Assembly (NCBI GenBank): GCA_022360315.1
Contig: JAKSDA010000008.1
Span: 1 to 42,061 of the forward strand
Length of the DNA stretch: 42,061 bases
DNA from: Pseudomonadota bacterium
GTDB lineage: Bacteria > Myxococcota_A > Polyangia > Haliangiales > Haliangiaceae
Direction of reading: 5' to 3'
The position numbers and the translations under genes were made by a program. Under the pieces are notes generated by a model. The model had not been told where the DNA came from and made no database searches. It saw only the letters and a list, made by a program, of their open reading frames with translations. Positions 17,290 through 27,681 of this stretch are shown piece after piece (position 1 is the stretch's first letter; each line of letters opens with the position of its first letter).

Positions 17290-19320
17290 TTAGCTGATGC
17301 GATCGCCGGGTTGGCTATCGGGTGAGAGTTCGACAACTGTGATCGCATCATTTTTTTCGCCAGCGGCCAGGATCATGCCTTCCGAGACGCCGAAGCGCAT
17401 CTTGCGCGGCTTCAGATTGGCGTAGACCGCGACGTGTTTGCCGACGAGCTTATCGGGGGCGTAACTCCTGGCAATGCCGCTCAGAATATGGCGCTGGCCG
17501 AGCGGACCGAGATCGATGCGGAGGCTGAGCAGTTTGTCGGCGCCGTCGACCGGTTTGCATTCGATCACTTTGCCGACCCGCAGATCGATCTTGGCGAAGT
17601 CTTCGATCCGAGTCTCGGCAGCCAGCTCGGGCACCTCGTAGGGCGGTTTTGTCGGTTCTTTGGTCTCGAGGCCTTGTTTGCTGGCCTCGATAATCCGGTC
17701 GAGTAATTGGCCCTCGAGCGGCTGGGCGAGCATCTCGTAGGCACCGATAACATGTCCTTCGGGCAGTCGGTCGCCGCCATTGGCAAAATCGAGCGGTGCT
17801 GGCAGGTCGAGAAAACGCTCGGTCTTTTGCGCCCACTCGGGCAGCACGGGCTTGAGGATGGCGGCCACGATCTTGCTCGCGTGCAGGCAGGCCGAGCAGA
17901 CCGCGCGGGCGTGCTCCGGGTCCTTTTTGATCGCCTTCCACGGCGCTGCCTCAGTCAGATACTGGTTGAAGTCCTCGGCGATCTCCATGGCCAGACGGGT
18001 GGCGCGGCTGAATTCGAAGCGCTGGTACAGTTTGGCCGCCTCGGCAAGTCGGTCCTCGGCCCGTTCGATCAGGCGATCGGCGTCCGGGGGGAGCGGGCCC
18101 AGGCGGCCGTCGAGCCGGCTACTCACGAACTTGGCGCATCGGCTGGCCAGGTTGGCGGCCTTTTTGACCAGGTCTGCGTTGACCCGGTTGGCAAAATCCT
18201 CCATGCCCAGATCGATATCGTTCTGGCTGGCGTCGAGCTTGGCGGCAAAGTAGTAACGCAGATAATCGGGCGCCACGTGGTCGAGATAGGTCCGGGCCAG
18301 GATGTAGGTACCGCGCGACTTGGACATCTTTTCGCCGTTGACCGTGACCCAGCCGTGCACATTGACCCGCGATGGTGTGGTGTATCCGGCGGCGTGGAGC
18401 ATGGCCGGCCAGAACAGGCAGTGAAAGTAGACGATGTCCTTGCCGATGACGTGAACGATCTCGGTATTGCCGCGTGGATTCTTCCAGTACTGGTCGAAGT
18501 CGACGTCGTTGTCATCGCACCATTTTTGGGTCGCGGCAATGTACCCGATCGGTGCGTCGAACCAGACGTAGAAATACTTGCCTGGATGTCCTGGGATGTT
18601 GAAGCCGAAGTACGGCCCGTCGCGGGAGATATCCCAGTCGCGCAGACCTTGTTCGACCCACGACATGACGTAATTGCGCACTGCGGGCTCGAGGCGATTG
18701 CGCTCCGAGCTGAGCCATTCGCGCAGGAAAGACTCGTGACGGGACAGCGGCACGAACAGATGTTCGGACGACTCCATGACCGGCGTTGCACCACAAATCG
18801 AGCATTTTGGCGATTCGAGCTCGGTGGGGTCATAGGTGCTGCCACAGACCTCGCAGCTGTCGCCGTATTGATCCTCGGATTTGCAGCGCGGGCACTGCCC
18901 CCGTACGAAGCGGTCGGGCAAAAACATCTGATCCTGGGGGCAGAAGAGGTTTTCGATGTCGCGGACCACAATGTCGCCACGGGCTTCCATGGTCCGGTAG
19001 ATGGCGCCGGCGTGATGCTCGGTCTCGGCCGAGTGAGTGGTGTAGAAAATGTCGAATCCGATGCCGAAATCGCGGTAATCAGCCATGTGCTCGGCGTGGG
19101 CGCGCGCCACCAGCTGCTCGGGCGTGATGCCCTCTTCGCGTGCACGCAGCTGGATCGGGGTGCCGTGGGTATCGTCAGCCCACATGAAGATGACGTCGTC
19201 GCCGGTCAGTTTGCGGGCGCGCACATAGATGTCGGTCTGGATGGCCTCGAGCATGTGACCGAGATGGATGGAGCCGTTGGCATAGGGCAGAGCCGCGGTG
19301 ACCAGGACTTTGTTGGGCAT
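17290..19320 (-). CDS. metG: Methionine--tRNA ligase
   Basis: A 676-residue methionyl-tRNA synthetase. The HIGH-type motif is HLGHM (19-23) and KMSKS is at 331-335. The connective peptide carries zinc-binding Cys pairs at 143/146, 156/159 and 173/176, the two-knuckle form typical of proteobacterial enzymes. The C-terminus (about 575-676, RIEDFAKIDLRVGKVIECK) is the tRNA-binding EMAP/Trbp111-like dimerisation domain. The enzyme charges initiator and elongator tRNA-Met. I chose the ATG at 19320 over the open-frame start at 19353 because MPNKVLVTAALPYANG is the family-standard opening. It follows glnE on the same strand by 99 bases. Confidence 0.97.
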   Translation of the reverse strand: MPNKVLVTAALPYANGSIHLGHMLEAIQTDIYVRARKLTGDDVIFMWADDTHGTPIQLRAREEGITPEQLVARAHAEHMADYRDFGIGFDIFYTTHSAETEHHAGAIYRTMEARGDIVVRDIENLFCPQDQMFLPDRFVRGQCPRCKSEDQYGDSCEVCGSTYDPTELESPKCSICGATPVMESSEHLFVPLSRHESFLREWLSSERNRLEPAVRNYVMSWVEQGLRDWDISRDGPYFGFNIPGHPGKYFYVWFDAPIGYIAATQKWCDDNDVDFDQYWKNPRGNTEIVHVIGKDIVYFHCLFWPAMLHAAGYTTPSRVNVHGWVTVNGEKMSKSRGTYILARTYLDHVAPDYLRYYFAAKLDASQNDIDLGMEDFANRVNADLVKKAANLASRCAKFVSSRLDGRLGPLPPDADRLIERAEDRLAEAAKLYQRFEFSRATRLAMEIAEDFNQYLTEAAPWKAIKKDPEHARAVCSACLHASKIVAAILKPVLPEWAQKTERFLDLPAPLDFANGGDRLPEGHVIGAYEMLAQPLEGQLLDRIIEASKQGLETKEPTKPPYEVPELAAETRIEDFAKIDLRVGKVIECKPVDGADKLLSLRIDLGPLGQRHILSGIARSYAPDKLVGKHVAVYANLKPRKMRFGVSEGMILAAGEKNDAITVVELSPDSQPGDRIS

Positions 19321-19419
19321 GGCCGGGGGGTTTATCACGTGCCCGCGGGCCACGGCCAGCCCGGCAGAGGGGACCGCCGCAGGTGTTGCGGTCGCCAGCG
19401 CGGCGAACTCGGTCGGTCT

Positions 19420-22400
19420 TCAGCTGTCCAGCCCCGCACTGGTGCTCAGAATGCGGGTATACGCGGCGCGAACTTCGCCAGTCCAGTGCTCGTAATCGGC
19501 GGTGAGCGATGCGCCGTCGGGATACCCGGCGCGCCGGGCCAGCTTGTCGAGCTCGCGGTGGTCCTGCGGCAACATGTGGACCGAGCGATCGTGCACGATG
19601 CGCATGCGGTTTTCGATCCGCTGAAGAAAGCGATAACCGTCGATCAACAGGGCGGAATCGTCGCCATCGATCAGGCCGAGCCGGGCAGCTTTGGCCAGCG
19701 AATCGACCGTCGAGCGGCTGCGCAGGTCGGGGTGGTCATGGCCGTAGACCAGCTGCACGTACTGGCTGGCAAACTCGGCGTCGATCAGGCCGCCGCGGCC
19801 GGCCTTGAGGTCGATCGCGCTGTGCTGTCCGGCCAGTTCGCGCTCGATCCGGTCGCGCATGGCGGTAATGCGCGCGGCGATTTCGGCAGCGCTCTCGCCG
19901 TTGGCCTGCCCCCGAGCGCGGCCGTACAAGAACTCGACTGCGGCCGCGGCCACCTCTTGCCCGAAAGCGACATCGCCGGCGACGGGACGCAGTTTGATCA
20001 GCGCTTGACGCTCCCACAGCCCTGCATCGGTGCGGTGATATCTCTTCCAAGCGGCCATGGTCGATACCAGCAGCCCTTTCGACCCGCTCGGCCGCAGCCG
20101 GGTATCGACCTCGTAGAGCCGTCCGCTCGGGTGCATGGCGTGCAGTCCGCTCATGAGCCGCTGGGCCAGTCGAGTCATGTAGATGAGATTGTCGAGCGGT
20201 CGCTCGCCGTCCGACTCGCCGTCAGTCGAGTACACGAAGATCAGATCGAGATCCGAGGCATAGCCGAGCTCCCCCGAACCGAGCTTGCCCAGGGCCATGA
20301 TAGCCATGGCCGCGGGGGCGCCGCTCCCGGCCTCGCGGGGCGTTCCGTGGCGAGCGATCATCGCTCGCTTGACCAGATGGTACGCGTAGTCGAGGCAGAG
20401 GTCGGCCAACCGGGTCAGTTCGGCGGAAACCTCGTCGGGTTGCAGCTCGCCGCCAATGTCGGCCAGCCCTATGCGCAGTATCTGGGTATTCTTGAATTCG
20501 GCCAGGCGCTTCCACGTTTCTTCCTGATCTGCCGGCTCGACGTTGCCCATTGCGGTGTCCAGCTCGGCACGGAGCTCGTCGATCGTCCGGGTCGGCTGAA
20601 CGCGCCCGAGGTCGACCAGAACATCGACCAGCTCGGGGTGAGTTACGAACCTCTTGGCGAGAAAACTGGAGGTGCCGAATAGCAACACGAGACGGCGCAT
20701 GATGGCCGGATTGTCGTCAAACAGCGGCCACATCGACGACCAGATGCCGCGCCGGCTGATCAGATCGCTGGTGTAGCACAACGCCTGGTCCGGATCGGGT
20801 GAGCGAGCGATCTCGGCCATGAGCCCAGGGGCGACACGGGCGGCCGCACCAGTGGCGTGTGGACCGAGCGGAGACAGCACACTGCGGCGGGTCACGGTCA
20901 GCACGTGATGGGCCTGGGCGGGATCGGCGAAGCCGAGACCGCCCAGGATGGCCATTTCGCGTTCCTTGTCCTGGGTACCGGCAACCAGGGCTATGATCTC
21001 GTCCGGGGGTTCGCTTTCGGGCTCGCCCAGCGTCGCAAATAGATGCGCCACCTCCTTTGTGTGGCGGGTGAGAGTGGCCAGGAAGTCGTCTGTGTCGGCG
21101 TGGCCGAGGCGACGCGCAAATAGATCGAGCGTCTCGGCCCGGGTCGGCAGGCGCTGGGTCTGCCGCCCGCTATCGAGCTGGAGCAAATGCTCGACCCGGC
21201 GCAGATAGCGATACGCTTCGCTGAGTACACGGTGCTCGCTGGCCGAGATCAGCCCGACAAAGAACAGCCGACTGAGCGCAACCAGGGTATTACGCGGGCG
21301 CAAGAACGGGTTCTGCCCGCTGTGGATGAGTTGCAGAGCCTGGGTAAAGAATTCGACCTCGCGGATGCCACCCACGCCGTTTTTGACGTCATAGCCGGCG
21401 TCTACTCGAGCTTTGTCGAGGTCGGCCTTGATGCGCCGGTTGAGATCGCTGACCTCGTCGATGATCGTCGGTGCGGTGATATGCGGGTACACAAAAGGTC
21501 GCAGGGTGCGCAGCACTTCGGTCCCCAGAGCTATGCTGCCAGCACACGGTCGGGCTTTGAGCCAGGCCTGCCGCTCCCACGGTTTGCCCCAGGTCTCGTA
21601 ATAGCGCTCGACTGAAAGCAGCGAGTTGGCGATCGTGCCCTGCGAGCCCTCGGGTCGAAGCCGGAGGTCAACCCGGAATACCACGTCATCGCTGGTGAAA
21701 TCGCCAATGGCCGCAGTGATCCGCTTGCACAGCTTCGAGAAATACTCGTGTAGCGACAAGTCGCCCGCACTGCCCGCATCCGACGTGTATATGTAGATCA
21801 CGTCGACGTCGGACGTGAAGTTGAGCTCGAGGCCGCCCAGTTTGCCCATGCCGATCACGACAAGCTCGGCGTCGTGCTCGCCCCCACTCTCGTCGGTGTA
21901 GCGCGGCGGTCCGTAGCGGTCCCGCAACACCTGGTCGTGAAAGGCGATGGCCGCGTCGAAACACACTTCGGCCAGATGGGCCAGCTCACGACCGACTTCG
22001 GTCCGATTGCCCAGCGCGAGCTCGCGTACGCCCAGCCGCACCATCTCATCGGCGCGATAGTTGCGCAGGCCACGGGCCAGCTCGTCGTCGTCTCCACTCG
22101 TACCCACACTGCTGGCCAAATGCCGGGACAGCTCTTGAGCCATGACCTCACGCGGCTTCTCGCGGCGCAGATACGAGTCGCCGGCCACTCTGGTTATCCG
22201 GCCGGGGTCACGGGTGATCAGATTGACCAGGTATGGAGCGCGCTGGCAGACCAGAACCAGGACTGAGCGCACGTTCCTGGCCAGCCCGGCGGCGCGCTTT
22301 TCCGGTTTGTTGAAGTCCGCCCAATCCGTCCCGCCAGGGTCGATTTCCCGGGGGCCCAGAATGGCACCAAGGTCGATCCCGGCATCAGCGCAGGCGTCGG

Positions 22401-22467
22401 CAATACGTTCGAAGCGGCCCTGTGCTTCCCGGGGATCCGGGGCCCCAATTGTGAGATCGAGGATCAT
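19420..22467 (-). CDS. glnE: Bifunctional glutamine synthetase adenylyltransferase/adenylyl-removing enzyme
   Basis: A 1015-residue GlnE. It has two nucleotidyltransferase domains: the N-terminal (deadenylylating) one with GMGKLGG (206-212) and NFTSDVDVIY (Asp220, Asp222), and the C-terminal (adenylylating) one near residues 725-745 with MALGKLGSGELGYASDLDLI. The linking regulatory region that in other bacteria senses PII and glutamine lies between them. It reversibly adds AMP to glutamine synthetase to tune ammonia assimilation. Length is slightly above the roughly 950 residues of E. coli GlnE. No glnA or glnB lies nearby. A long open frame runs opposite to it but has no protein-like features. 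Confidence 0.96.
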   Translation of the reverse strand: MILDLTIGAPDPREAQGRFERIADACADAGIDLGAILGPREIDPGGTDWADFNKPEKRAAGLARNVRSVLVLVCQRAPYLVNLITRDPGRITRVAGDSYLRREKPREVMAQELSRHLASSVGTSGDDDELARGLRNYRADEMVRLGVRELALGNRTEVGRELAHLAEVCFDAAIAFHDQVLRDRYGPPRYTDESGGEHDAELVVIGMGKLGGLELNFTSDVDVIYIYTSDAGSAGDLSLHEYFSKLCKRITAAIGDFTSDDVVFRVDLRLRPEGSQGTIANSLLSVERYYETWGKPWERQAWLKARPCAGSIALGTEVLRTLRPFVYPHITAPTIIDEVSDLNRRIKADLDKARVDAGYDVKNGVGGIREVEFFTQALQLIHSGQNPFLRPRNTLVALSRLFFVGLISASEHRVLSEAYRYLRRVEHLLQLDSGRQTQRLPTRAETLDLFARRLGHADTDDFLATLTRHTKEVAHLFATLGEPESEPPDEIIALVAGTQDKEREMAILGGLGFADPAQAHHVLTVTRRSVLSPLGPHATGAAARVAPGLMAEIARSPDPDQALCYTSDLISRRGIWSSMWPLFDDNPAIMRRLVLLFGTSSFLAKRFVTHPELVDVLVDLGRVQPTRTIDELRAELDTAMGNVEPADQEETWKRLAEFKNTQILRIGLADIGGELQPDEVSAELTRLADLCLDYAYHLVKRAMIARHGTPREAGSGAPAAMAIMALGKLGSGELGYASDLDLIFVYSTDGESDGERPLDNLIYMTRLAQRLMSGLHAMHPSGRLYEVDTRLRPSGSKGLLVSTMAAWKRYHRTDAGLWERQALIKLRPVAGDVAFGQEVAAAAVEFLYGRARGQANGESAAEIAARITAMRDRIERELAGQHSAIDLKAGRGGLIDAEFASQYVQLVYGHDHPDLRSRSTVDSLAKAARLGLIDGDDSALLIDGYRFLQRIENRMRIVHDRSVHMLPQDHRELDKLARRAGYPDGASLTADYEHWTGEVRAAYTRILSTSAGLDS

Positions 22468-22481
22468 GACGCGACCATACC

Positions 22482-22510
22482 TTGACAGAGTGGATATGCA
22501 GATTTACCTA
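22482..22510 (+). promoter_or_regulatory. Candidate promoter for dnaJ
   Basis: A consensus TTGACA at 22482-22487 followed after 17 bases by the weak -10 TACCTA (22505-22510), ending 34 bases before the chosen dnaJ start. The -35 is perfect but the -10 is poor. Confidence 0.4.
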
Positions 22511-22544
22511 GTGCGTGGCTAATTATCTCCGCCCGAAGCTCTAT

Positions 22545-23633
22545 ATGCGTGATTTTTATGAAGTTTTGGGAGTCTCTCGGGACGCTTCGCAGAGCCAGAT
22601 GAAAAAGGCGTACCACCGCCTGGCCATGAAGTACCACCCGGATCAGAATCCGAACGACCCCGAGGCGGAAGAAAAGTTCAAAGAGGCCGCCAACGCCTAC
22701 GCCGTGCTTTCCGATCCGGACAAGCGAGCTCGGTACGATCGCTACGGTCACGATGCCTTCGAGCCCGGCGGCATGAGCATGGGGGTCGATGACATCTTCT
22801 CGGCCTTCAGTGATATTTTTGGCGACTTCATGGGAGGCTCGCGCCGACGTCGTGGCCAGCGTGGTTCTGATGTGCGCGTCGCTGTTGAACTGACCTTTGC
22901 CGAAGCGGTGTGGGGGACAACCCAGGAGATCGAGATCCCCCGGCACGAGCCCTGCACGACCTGTTCGGGTAGCGGAGCAAAGCCGGGAACGTCACCCAAG
23001 CCGTGCAGTGCTTGTGGCGGCCGGGGACAGGTGATGCATTCGCAGGGTTTCTTCATGATTCAGACCACGTGTCCCAACTGCCGGGGCGAGGGCATGATCA
23101 TCGACGAGCTCTGCAACAAGTGTCGCGGCCGTAAATCTATCAAGAAGTTCTCCACGCTGAGCGTGTCAGTCCCCCCTGGTGTCGATCACGGCCAGCAATT
23201 GCGGCTGGCTGGCCAGGGCGAGCATCCGCCGGGCGGCGGCGCGCCAGGCCATCTATTCGTATTGCTGCACGTGCAGCCCGACGAGCGTTTCCTGCGCGAG
23301 GAAGAAAACGTCCTCACCGACGTGCCGATCAGCTACCTCAGAGCTACCCTCGGCGGCGAGGTCGAAATCCCGACTCTGGACGATGAGTGCCAGGGCACGG
23401 CAATGATCGACGTCGAGCCGGGCACCCAGCCGGATACCATCATCGTGCGTCGCGGTCAGGGCATCCCGCGGGTCGGCCGGTCAGGTCGCGGCGATCATGT
23501 GATCCGGTTCAAGGTCGAAATCCCGACCAAGCTGAGCCGCCGCGAGCGCGAGCTTCTGCGCGAGCTGGCCGAGGAGTCCGGCGAACAGGTCGGCAGCAGC
23601 AAAAACAGCTTTTTCAGCCGACTGAAACGATAG
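22545..23633 (+). CDS. dnaJ: Chaperone protein DnaJ (type A J-protein)
   Basis: A 362-residue type-A DnaJ, the Hsp70 (DnaK) co-chaperone. The J domain opens with [15 protein letters not shown] and has HPD at 31-33. A short Gly/Phe-type linker ([22 protein letters not shown]) follows. The zinc-binding domain has four CxxCxGxG-type repeats between Cys137 and Cys193 ([32 protein letters not shown]; the last deviates). The C-terminal substrate-binding domains are complete. The open frame extends upstream to 22515, but the ATG at 22545 gives the standard start. It is divergent from glnE; dnaK and grpE are not in the window. Confidence 0.96.
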   Translation: MRDFYEVLGVSRDASQSQMKKAYHRLAMKYHPDQNPNDPEAEEKFKEAANAYAVLSDPDKRARYDRYGHDAFEPGGMSMGVDDIFSAFSDIFGDFMGGSRRRRGQRGSDVRVAVELTFAEAVWGTTQEIEIPRHEPCTTCSGSGAKPGTSPKPCSACGGRGQVMHSQGFFMIQTTCPNCRGEGMIIDELCNKCRGRKSIKKFSTLSVSVPPGVDHGQQLRLAGQGEHPPGGGAPGHLFVLLHVQPDERFLREEENVLTDVPISYLRATLGGEVEIPTLDDECQGTAMIDVEPGTQPDTIIVRRGQGIPRVGRSGRGDHVIRFKVEIPTKLSRRERELLRELAEESGEQVGSSKNSFFSRLKR

Positions 23634-23667
23634 TCTTCTGAAAAAGATACCAGGCGAGCACAGCGTA

Positions 23668-24027
23668 CTACTTCGGCCGCGGCAGCGTGGCCCCGTTCGA
23701 TAGCAGTGCATCGGGCAGGCTCGGCGGTTGGCCGAAGCGGCTGACGAAGCGCATCATGAGGTTGTCGAACTCGGCAGCCATGTCCGGAGCCGGGCCGGTG
23801 ATGTGACGGCACAGCCAGGACTCGATTCGAGCGCCGTGTGAGTCCGCCCACGCCCCCGCTCCCTGCCGCAGGTCATCGGCATAACCGTAGTGGATCATGG
23901 CACTCTTGCCGCGCGGGTAGCCGACCAGCCCGAACTTGAGTCGCACCTGAAAAACTCCCGGCGCCGCCGGCGCGTGGTCTTCGATCTCGGCGACCGGATA
24001 CCAGGGACAAAACCCTCGTGTCTGCAT
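23668..24027 (-). CDS. Small hypothetical protein, possibly GIY-YIG-like
   Basis: A 119-residue protein I do not recognise with certainty. The pattern PGVFQVRLKFG, then SAMIHYGYADDLRQ, followed by a downstream acidic residue in MAAEFDNLMMRFVSRFG, is reminiscent of a compact GIY-YIG nuclease domain (GVF for GIY, HYG for YIG). A conserved catalytic arginine cannot be assigned securely. It lies convergent to dnaJ and divergent from an orphan DNA methyltransferase, a neighbourhood compatible with DNA metabolism. The start ATG at 24027 is plausible. Function remains unknown. Confidence 0.6.
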   Translation of the reverse strand: MQTRGFCPWYPVAEIEDHAPAAPGVFQVRLKFGLVGYPRGKSAMIHYGYADDLRQGAGAWADSHGARIESWLCRHITGPAPDMAAEFDNLMMRFVSRFGQPPSLPDALLSNGATLPRPK

Positions 24028-24253
24028 TGTGATATACTACATGGAACGGATTTTTGCATGTTGATTGCACTCGGTTCGGGCAGGTCTCACAACTGCTCGA
24101 CCAGCTGGACGAAATGCGCGGCGGATTTTATACGGAGCGGTTGCGGTGGGGTGGCCGGGCGGTCCAGAGAGCTGATGTTTGTCCGATTCTTGGCGGTTGT
24201 ATCGGGCAGAGAAGTGGCAGTGGCGTCGATTGCGAGCTAACGTGCATACTCGA

Positions 24254-25240
24254 ATGCAGGGCAGTCGCAGTCGCATCCGCTTCGGCCGTCCGGGTCCGCA
24301 CGCACCCGACCAGCTGTTTTTGGGTGACAATGCGGTGATTCTGGCCGAAACACCAGATGCCGCGATCGATCTCATTTACATCGATCCGCCTTTTGGGACC
24401 GGTACAGTTCGCCGGGGCCGCCGTGGCCAGCCAATGCAGCGCTTTCGCGATGTGCCCGACGATCCCGAGGGCTACGTCGAGTGGTTGAGGCCGCGCTTGA
24501 GCGAATGCCGCCGCGTTTTGGCGCGACACGGCTCTCTATTTGTGCACCTCGACTACCGGTCAGTGCATTACGTCAAAGTCGAGTTGGATCGTCTCTTCGG
24601 GCGCACCTGTTTCATCAACGAAATCATCTGGTGCTACTCGATCGGCGGCAAGAGCCGGCGTCGGTTCGGCCGCAAGCACGATACTATCCTGTGGTATGCG
24701 CGCACTGGCGACTATGCATTTTTTCCCAATTCAGTCGTGGTTCCGCGCCGGTCCGGTTCGCACATGCGCGTGGTTCGGTCCGGTGATGGCGAGCTGGTCC
24801 AGGAAAAAACCGATCGAAGAACCGGCAAGGTCTACCGCTATCCGGTCGCGGCTGGCAAGGTACCAGAGGATTGGTGGAGCGACATCGAAATCCTGAACCG
24901 CAGCGAGACCGAGCGGACTGGCTGGCCGACTCAGAAACCCGAGCGGCTCCTCGAGCGCATTCTCAGAGGAGCTTCGGCCGAGGGCGCGCTGGTCGCCGAC
25001 TGGTTTTGCGGCTCGGCCACGACAGCCGTGGTTGCCCAGCGACTGGGCCGTCGTTTTGTGACAGTCGATGCCGAGGTTGCAGCTGTAGAATGCGCCGTGC
25101 AACGGCTCGAAGCTACCGGCTCGGCTCTGGCCAGAGCTGGCAATCCGCCCCGGGATATCGTCGTGCAAACTGGAACTCGCCAACAATCAACTCTATCCCC
25201 GCCTGTAACGCCGGCGACTCGGGGTCTCGAGGGGGGATGA
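24254..25240 (+). CDS. Site-specific DNA methyltransferase, beta class
   Basis: A roughly 328-residue DNA methyltransferase. The catalytic motif IV is [10 protein letters not shown] (Asp44-Pro-Pro-Phe) and the SAM-binding motif comes later, near residues 250-256 (FCGSATT), followed by RRFVTVD; this order defines the beta class, and DPPF suggests N6-adenine methylation. The core ([43 protein letters not shown]) resembles the Mod subunits of type III systems, but no specificity domain or res gene is present. The glycine usually second-last in FxGSGTT is alanine here. The start is uncertain: ATG 24254, or an upstream TTG at 24179. It looks like an orphan enzyme. Confidence 0.85.
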   Translation: MQGSRSRIRFGRPGPHAPDQLFLGDNAVILAETPDAAIDLIYIDPPFGTGTVRRGRRGQPMQRFRDVPDDPEGYVEWLRPRLSECRRVLARHGSLFVHLDYRSVHYVKVELDRLFGRTCFINEIIWCYSIGGKSRRRFGRKHDTILWYARTGDYAFFPNSVVVPRRSGSHMRVVRSGDGELVQEKTDRRTGKVYRYPVAAGKVPEDWWSDIEILNRSETERTGWPTQKPERLLERILRGASAEGALVADWFCGSATTAVVAQRLGRRFVTVDAEVAAVECAVQRLEATGSALARAGNPPRDIVVQTGTRQQSTLSPPVTPATRGLEGG

Positions 25241-25275
25241 ATTGTCTGTAATAACCTGGACAAGCAACTGTCTCC

Positions 25276-26712
25276 ATGGAAAAAATGCCCCATAATTTCG
25301 CCGCGAGGCGGCCCGCGATGGCTAGCGAATTTGAAGCGAGAGTTCAGCTGCGAGCGGCGATGCAAACCGACGTCGGCGTGGTCCGAGATCGCAACGAGGA
25401 CGCTGCTCATGTTGACCCCAAGCACTGCTTCTTCATCGTTGCAGATGGAATGGGTGGTCATGCAGCTGGTGAGGTGGCCAGTGCGATGGCAGTGGACCAG
25501 GTCCGCGAGGCGCTCGAGAGGGCCCGCGATGAGATTTCGGCATTTTCGGATACGCCCGACGAGGACAAGCGCAAGGCTCTGGTCAAAGTGCTCGAACAGG
25601 CGGTCCGGACCGCGCATCAGTCGGTCTATGAACGCGGAAGTCGCGAGACCGACAAGCAGGGGATGGGCACCACACTCGACGTGGTGTTGGTTGCCGGTCA
25701 CGAGGCGTTCGTTGCCCATGTCGGCGACAGCCGCACGTATCTGATACGCGAGGGCAAGGCCAACCAGATCACCACTGATCATACGGTGGCCGAAGTACTG
25801 GTCATTGAGGGCAAGTTGTCTCTGGAAGAGGCTCAGATCTCGCCGCTCAGGACCATACTGGTCAACGCCATTGGCGTGGCGCAGGAAGTCGGTATCGAGA
25901 TGGCGCATGTGCAGTTGCGCAAGGGCGATCAGTTGTTGCTCTGTTCTGATGGACTTCACGACTACTTCCCGGTCGACCAGGAACTCGCCGATCAACTCAA
26001 CAAAAATTCCCCCGTCGATGCACTTGCCGAGCTTGTCGCAATGGCTAAGGAGCGCGGCGGTCACGACAATATCACCGGCATTGTCATCGACATTGTCAGC
26101 TGCGAGCCGGGCCTGGACGCCCCGCTATCGGCCGAGATCACCCAAAAGCTGCCGTCCCCCGGGGGAATTCCGGACGAGATCGACCGCGATGACACGGTTC
26201 CGGTAGAGCGGCTCGAAGACGATGGCACGGGCAAGAAAGCAGTCCGCCGCAAAAAGCGCAAGCGAAGCCAGAAGAGCAAGCGCAAGGCGCGCAGCAAGGA
26301 CGCCAAGATTCGCATCGACGACGAGTCGAAGGAGAAGAGCGCAGCAGCTACCCGCACGACCGATCCGATGGACGCCGTGAGCCCACACAGTGAAGGGGAC
26401 GGCGACAGGGGAGGCGGCGACAAAAACGTCGGCGGCAAAAAAGACAGCGACAAAAAGGCCAAGAAAGAGCGCAAAGAGGGCGCGATCGACGGCCAAAAAA
26501 CCGATATAGCTGCCGCCAGTGACGCCGGCGGAGCGCGCGATAGTGAGTCCGCAAATGGCCAGTCGGGCGATGGCGAACCCGGCAAAGAGGCCGAGGCAGG
26601 CGACAAGCAGACCGGCGATCGAGCCAAAAAAGGCAATGAGGCTGCGCAGGCGGCGAGCGGTAGCAAAGCCAAAAAGAAAAGCCGGGTCAAATCGAGTCGG
26701 ACCAAGGACTGA
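25276..26712 (+). CDS. PP2C-family Ser/Thr phosphatase with long Lys-rich C-terminal tail
   Basis: A 478-residue protein. Residues about 23-275 are a PP2C (PPM) phosphatase with all metal-binding motifs: RDRNEDAA (Asp42), [12 protein letters not shown] (Asp57-Gly58), [24 protein letters not shown] (Asp225) and [10 protein letters not shown] (Asp264). Such enzymes reverse Ser/Thr kinase signalling. Residues about 290-478 are low-complexity, very rich in Lys, Arg, Asp, Glu, Gly and Ala, with basic clusters such as [18 protein letters not shown], and no predicted fold. There is no membrane segment. The tail could bind nucleic acid or be phosphorylated. An internal ATG at 25318 ([10 protein letters not shown]) is an equally possible start. 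No kinase gene is adjacent. Confidence 0.93.
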   Translation: MEKMPHNFAARRPAMASEFEARVQLRAAMQTDVGVVRDRNEDAAHVDPKHCFFIVADGMGGHAAGEVASAMAVDQVREALERARDEISAFSDTPDEDKRKALVKVLEQAVRTAHQSVYERGSRETDKQGMGTTLDVVLVAGHEAFVAHVGDSRTYLIREGKANQITTDHTVAEVLVIEGKLSLEEAQISPLRTILVNAIGVAQEVGIEMAHVQLRKGDQLLLCSDGLHDYFPVDQELADQLNKNSPVDALAELVAMAKERGGHDNITGIVIDIVSCEPGLDAPLSAEITQKLPSPGGIPDEIDRDDTVPVERLEDDGTGKKAVRRKKRKRSQKSKRKARSKDAKIRIDDESKEKSAAATRTTDPMDAVSPHSEGDGDRGGGDKNVGGKKDSDKKAKKERKEGAIDGQKTDIAAASDAGGARDSESANGQSGDGEPGKEAEAGDKQTGDRAKKGNEAAQAASGSKAKKKSRVKSSRTKD

Positions 26713-26802
26713 TTCACCTCCCTGCCTGGCAATAGGCAAATGCTCGATCTATCCCTGGAAGGTAGGCTGCCTTTCGGGGGCAGGTCGTGCTAACGTGCCC
26801 CT

Positions 26803-27681
26803 ATGAGTTTATCGAGAGAGGCGACCTGGATCTCGTATACTGACCAGGTGGCAAAAGCGCCGTCCGCGTCGAGAGAGTCTGCCCGGTCGTCGACCGGGCA
26901 GCCGGGGCCCCTGCGGGCCGATCAGGTTCATGATGGCGATCCTATCGAGCTTTCCAATGGCCATCTGATCCGCTGCATGACAGCGGGTCGGCGTCATGCC
27001 AGCGCCCACATCGAGGGTGCCAAGGTACTGGCCACAGATCCGGCTGTGCACGACAACGCGGGGATCGATGCCGGAGTGGCGTGGAACGACGGCAAGAATC
27101 TGCGCGCACCCGACATTGTCGTGGGTGGTGTGGAGCGAAAGCCGGGCTGGATGGACAAGGCGCCCCCGCTCGCCGTGGAGTACGCCGACACCGGGCAGGA
27201 CGAAGACTCGCTACAGGACAAGATCAGCGAGCTTCTGGAGATAGGTACACGCATGATCTGGGTCGTGCGACTCAGCGGCGAGCTTCGTGTGGAAGTTCAC
27301 GAGGCCGGTATTCCCATGCGGGTTGTCGGTGCAGATGAGAGCCTGGAAGCGCCGGGCATCCTGCACAATCCCGTGCCGGTACGCGCCCTGGTCGACCCCG
27401 GCGAGTCCAACCGAGCAGCGCTGCGCAATCTGCTGCAGCGCCTCGGCCATGACAGCCTGGAGCAGATCCAGCGCGATAGCGAGCAGCATGGCGAACGCGG
27501 TGGCAACATCGACGGGCGGCGCAGCGCTCTGTTCACTCTGCTTTGCGCGCGTGGTCTCGAGATCGATGCAGTCACGCGGCAACGCATCGAGATGTGTACT
27601 GACATCGAGGTGCTCGACGGCTGGATCGCCTGCGCTGCGACAGCGACCACCATAGCCGAGGCGATCCCCGCGGGCTCATAG
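26803..27681 (+). CDS. Uma2-like protein with extra C-terminal helical region
   Basis: A 292-residue protein. Residues about 65-175 match the Uma2/DUF820 nuclease-like fold: RAPDIVVGGV (Asp104), PPLAVEYADT (Glu126) and LQDKISELLEIG (Lys140) give the D...E...K set. The N-terminal 40 residues are variable. Residues about 205-290 are helical, containing GRRSALFTLLCARGLEID, similar to small tails seen after some PD-(D/E)XK transposase-like proteins. Function is unknown. The ATG at 26803 is the furthest start; internal starts are possible. The 3' end overlaps the convergent Rsm22-like gene by 6 bases. Confidence 0.7.
   Translation: MSLSREATWISYTDQVAKAPSASRESARSSTGQPGPLRADQVHDGDPIELSNGHLIRCMTAGRRHASAHIEGAKVLATDPAVHDNAGIDAGVAWNDGKNLRAPDIVVGGVERKPGWMDKAPPLAVEYADTGQDEDSLQDKISELLEIGTRMIWVVRLSGELRVEVHEAGIPMRVVGADESLEAPGILHNPVPVRALVDPGESNRAALRNLLQRLGHDSLEQIQRDSEQHGERGGNIDGRRSALFTLLCARGLEIDAVTRQRIEMCTDIEVLDGWIACAATATTIAEAIPAGS

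Noticed and set aside
17707..20682. A 991-codon open frame on the plus strand
   Set aside because: It lies opposite metG and glnE, both complete and well conserved; its product has no recognisable motifs and reflects GC-rich codon bias on the other strand.
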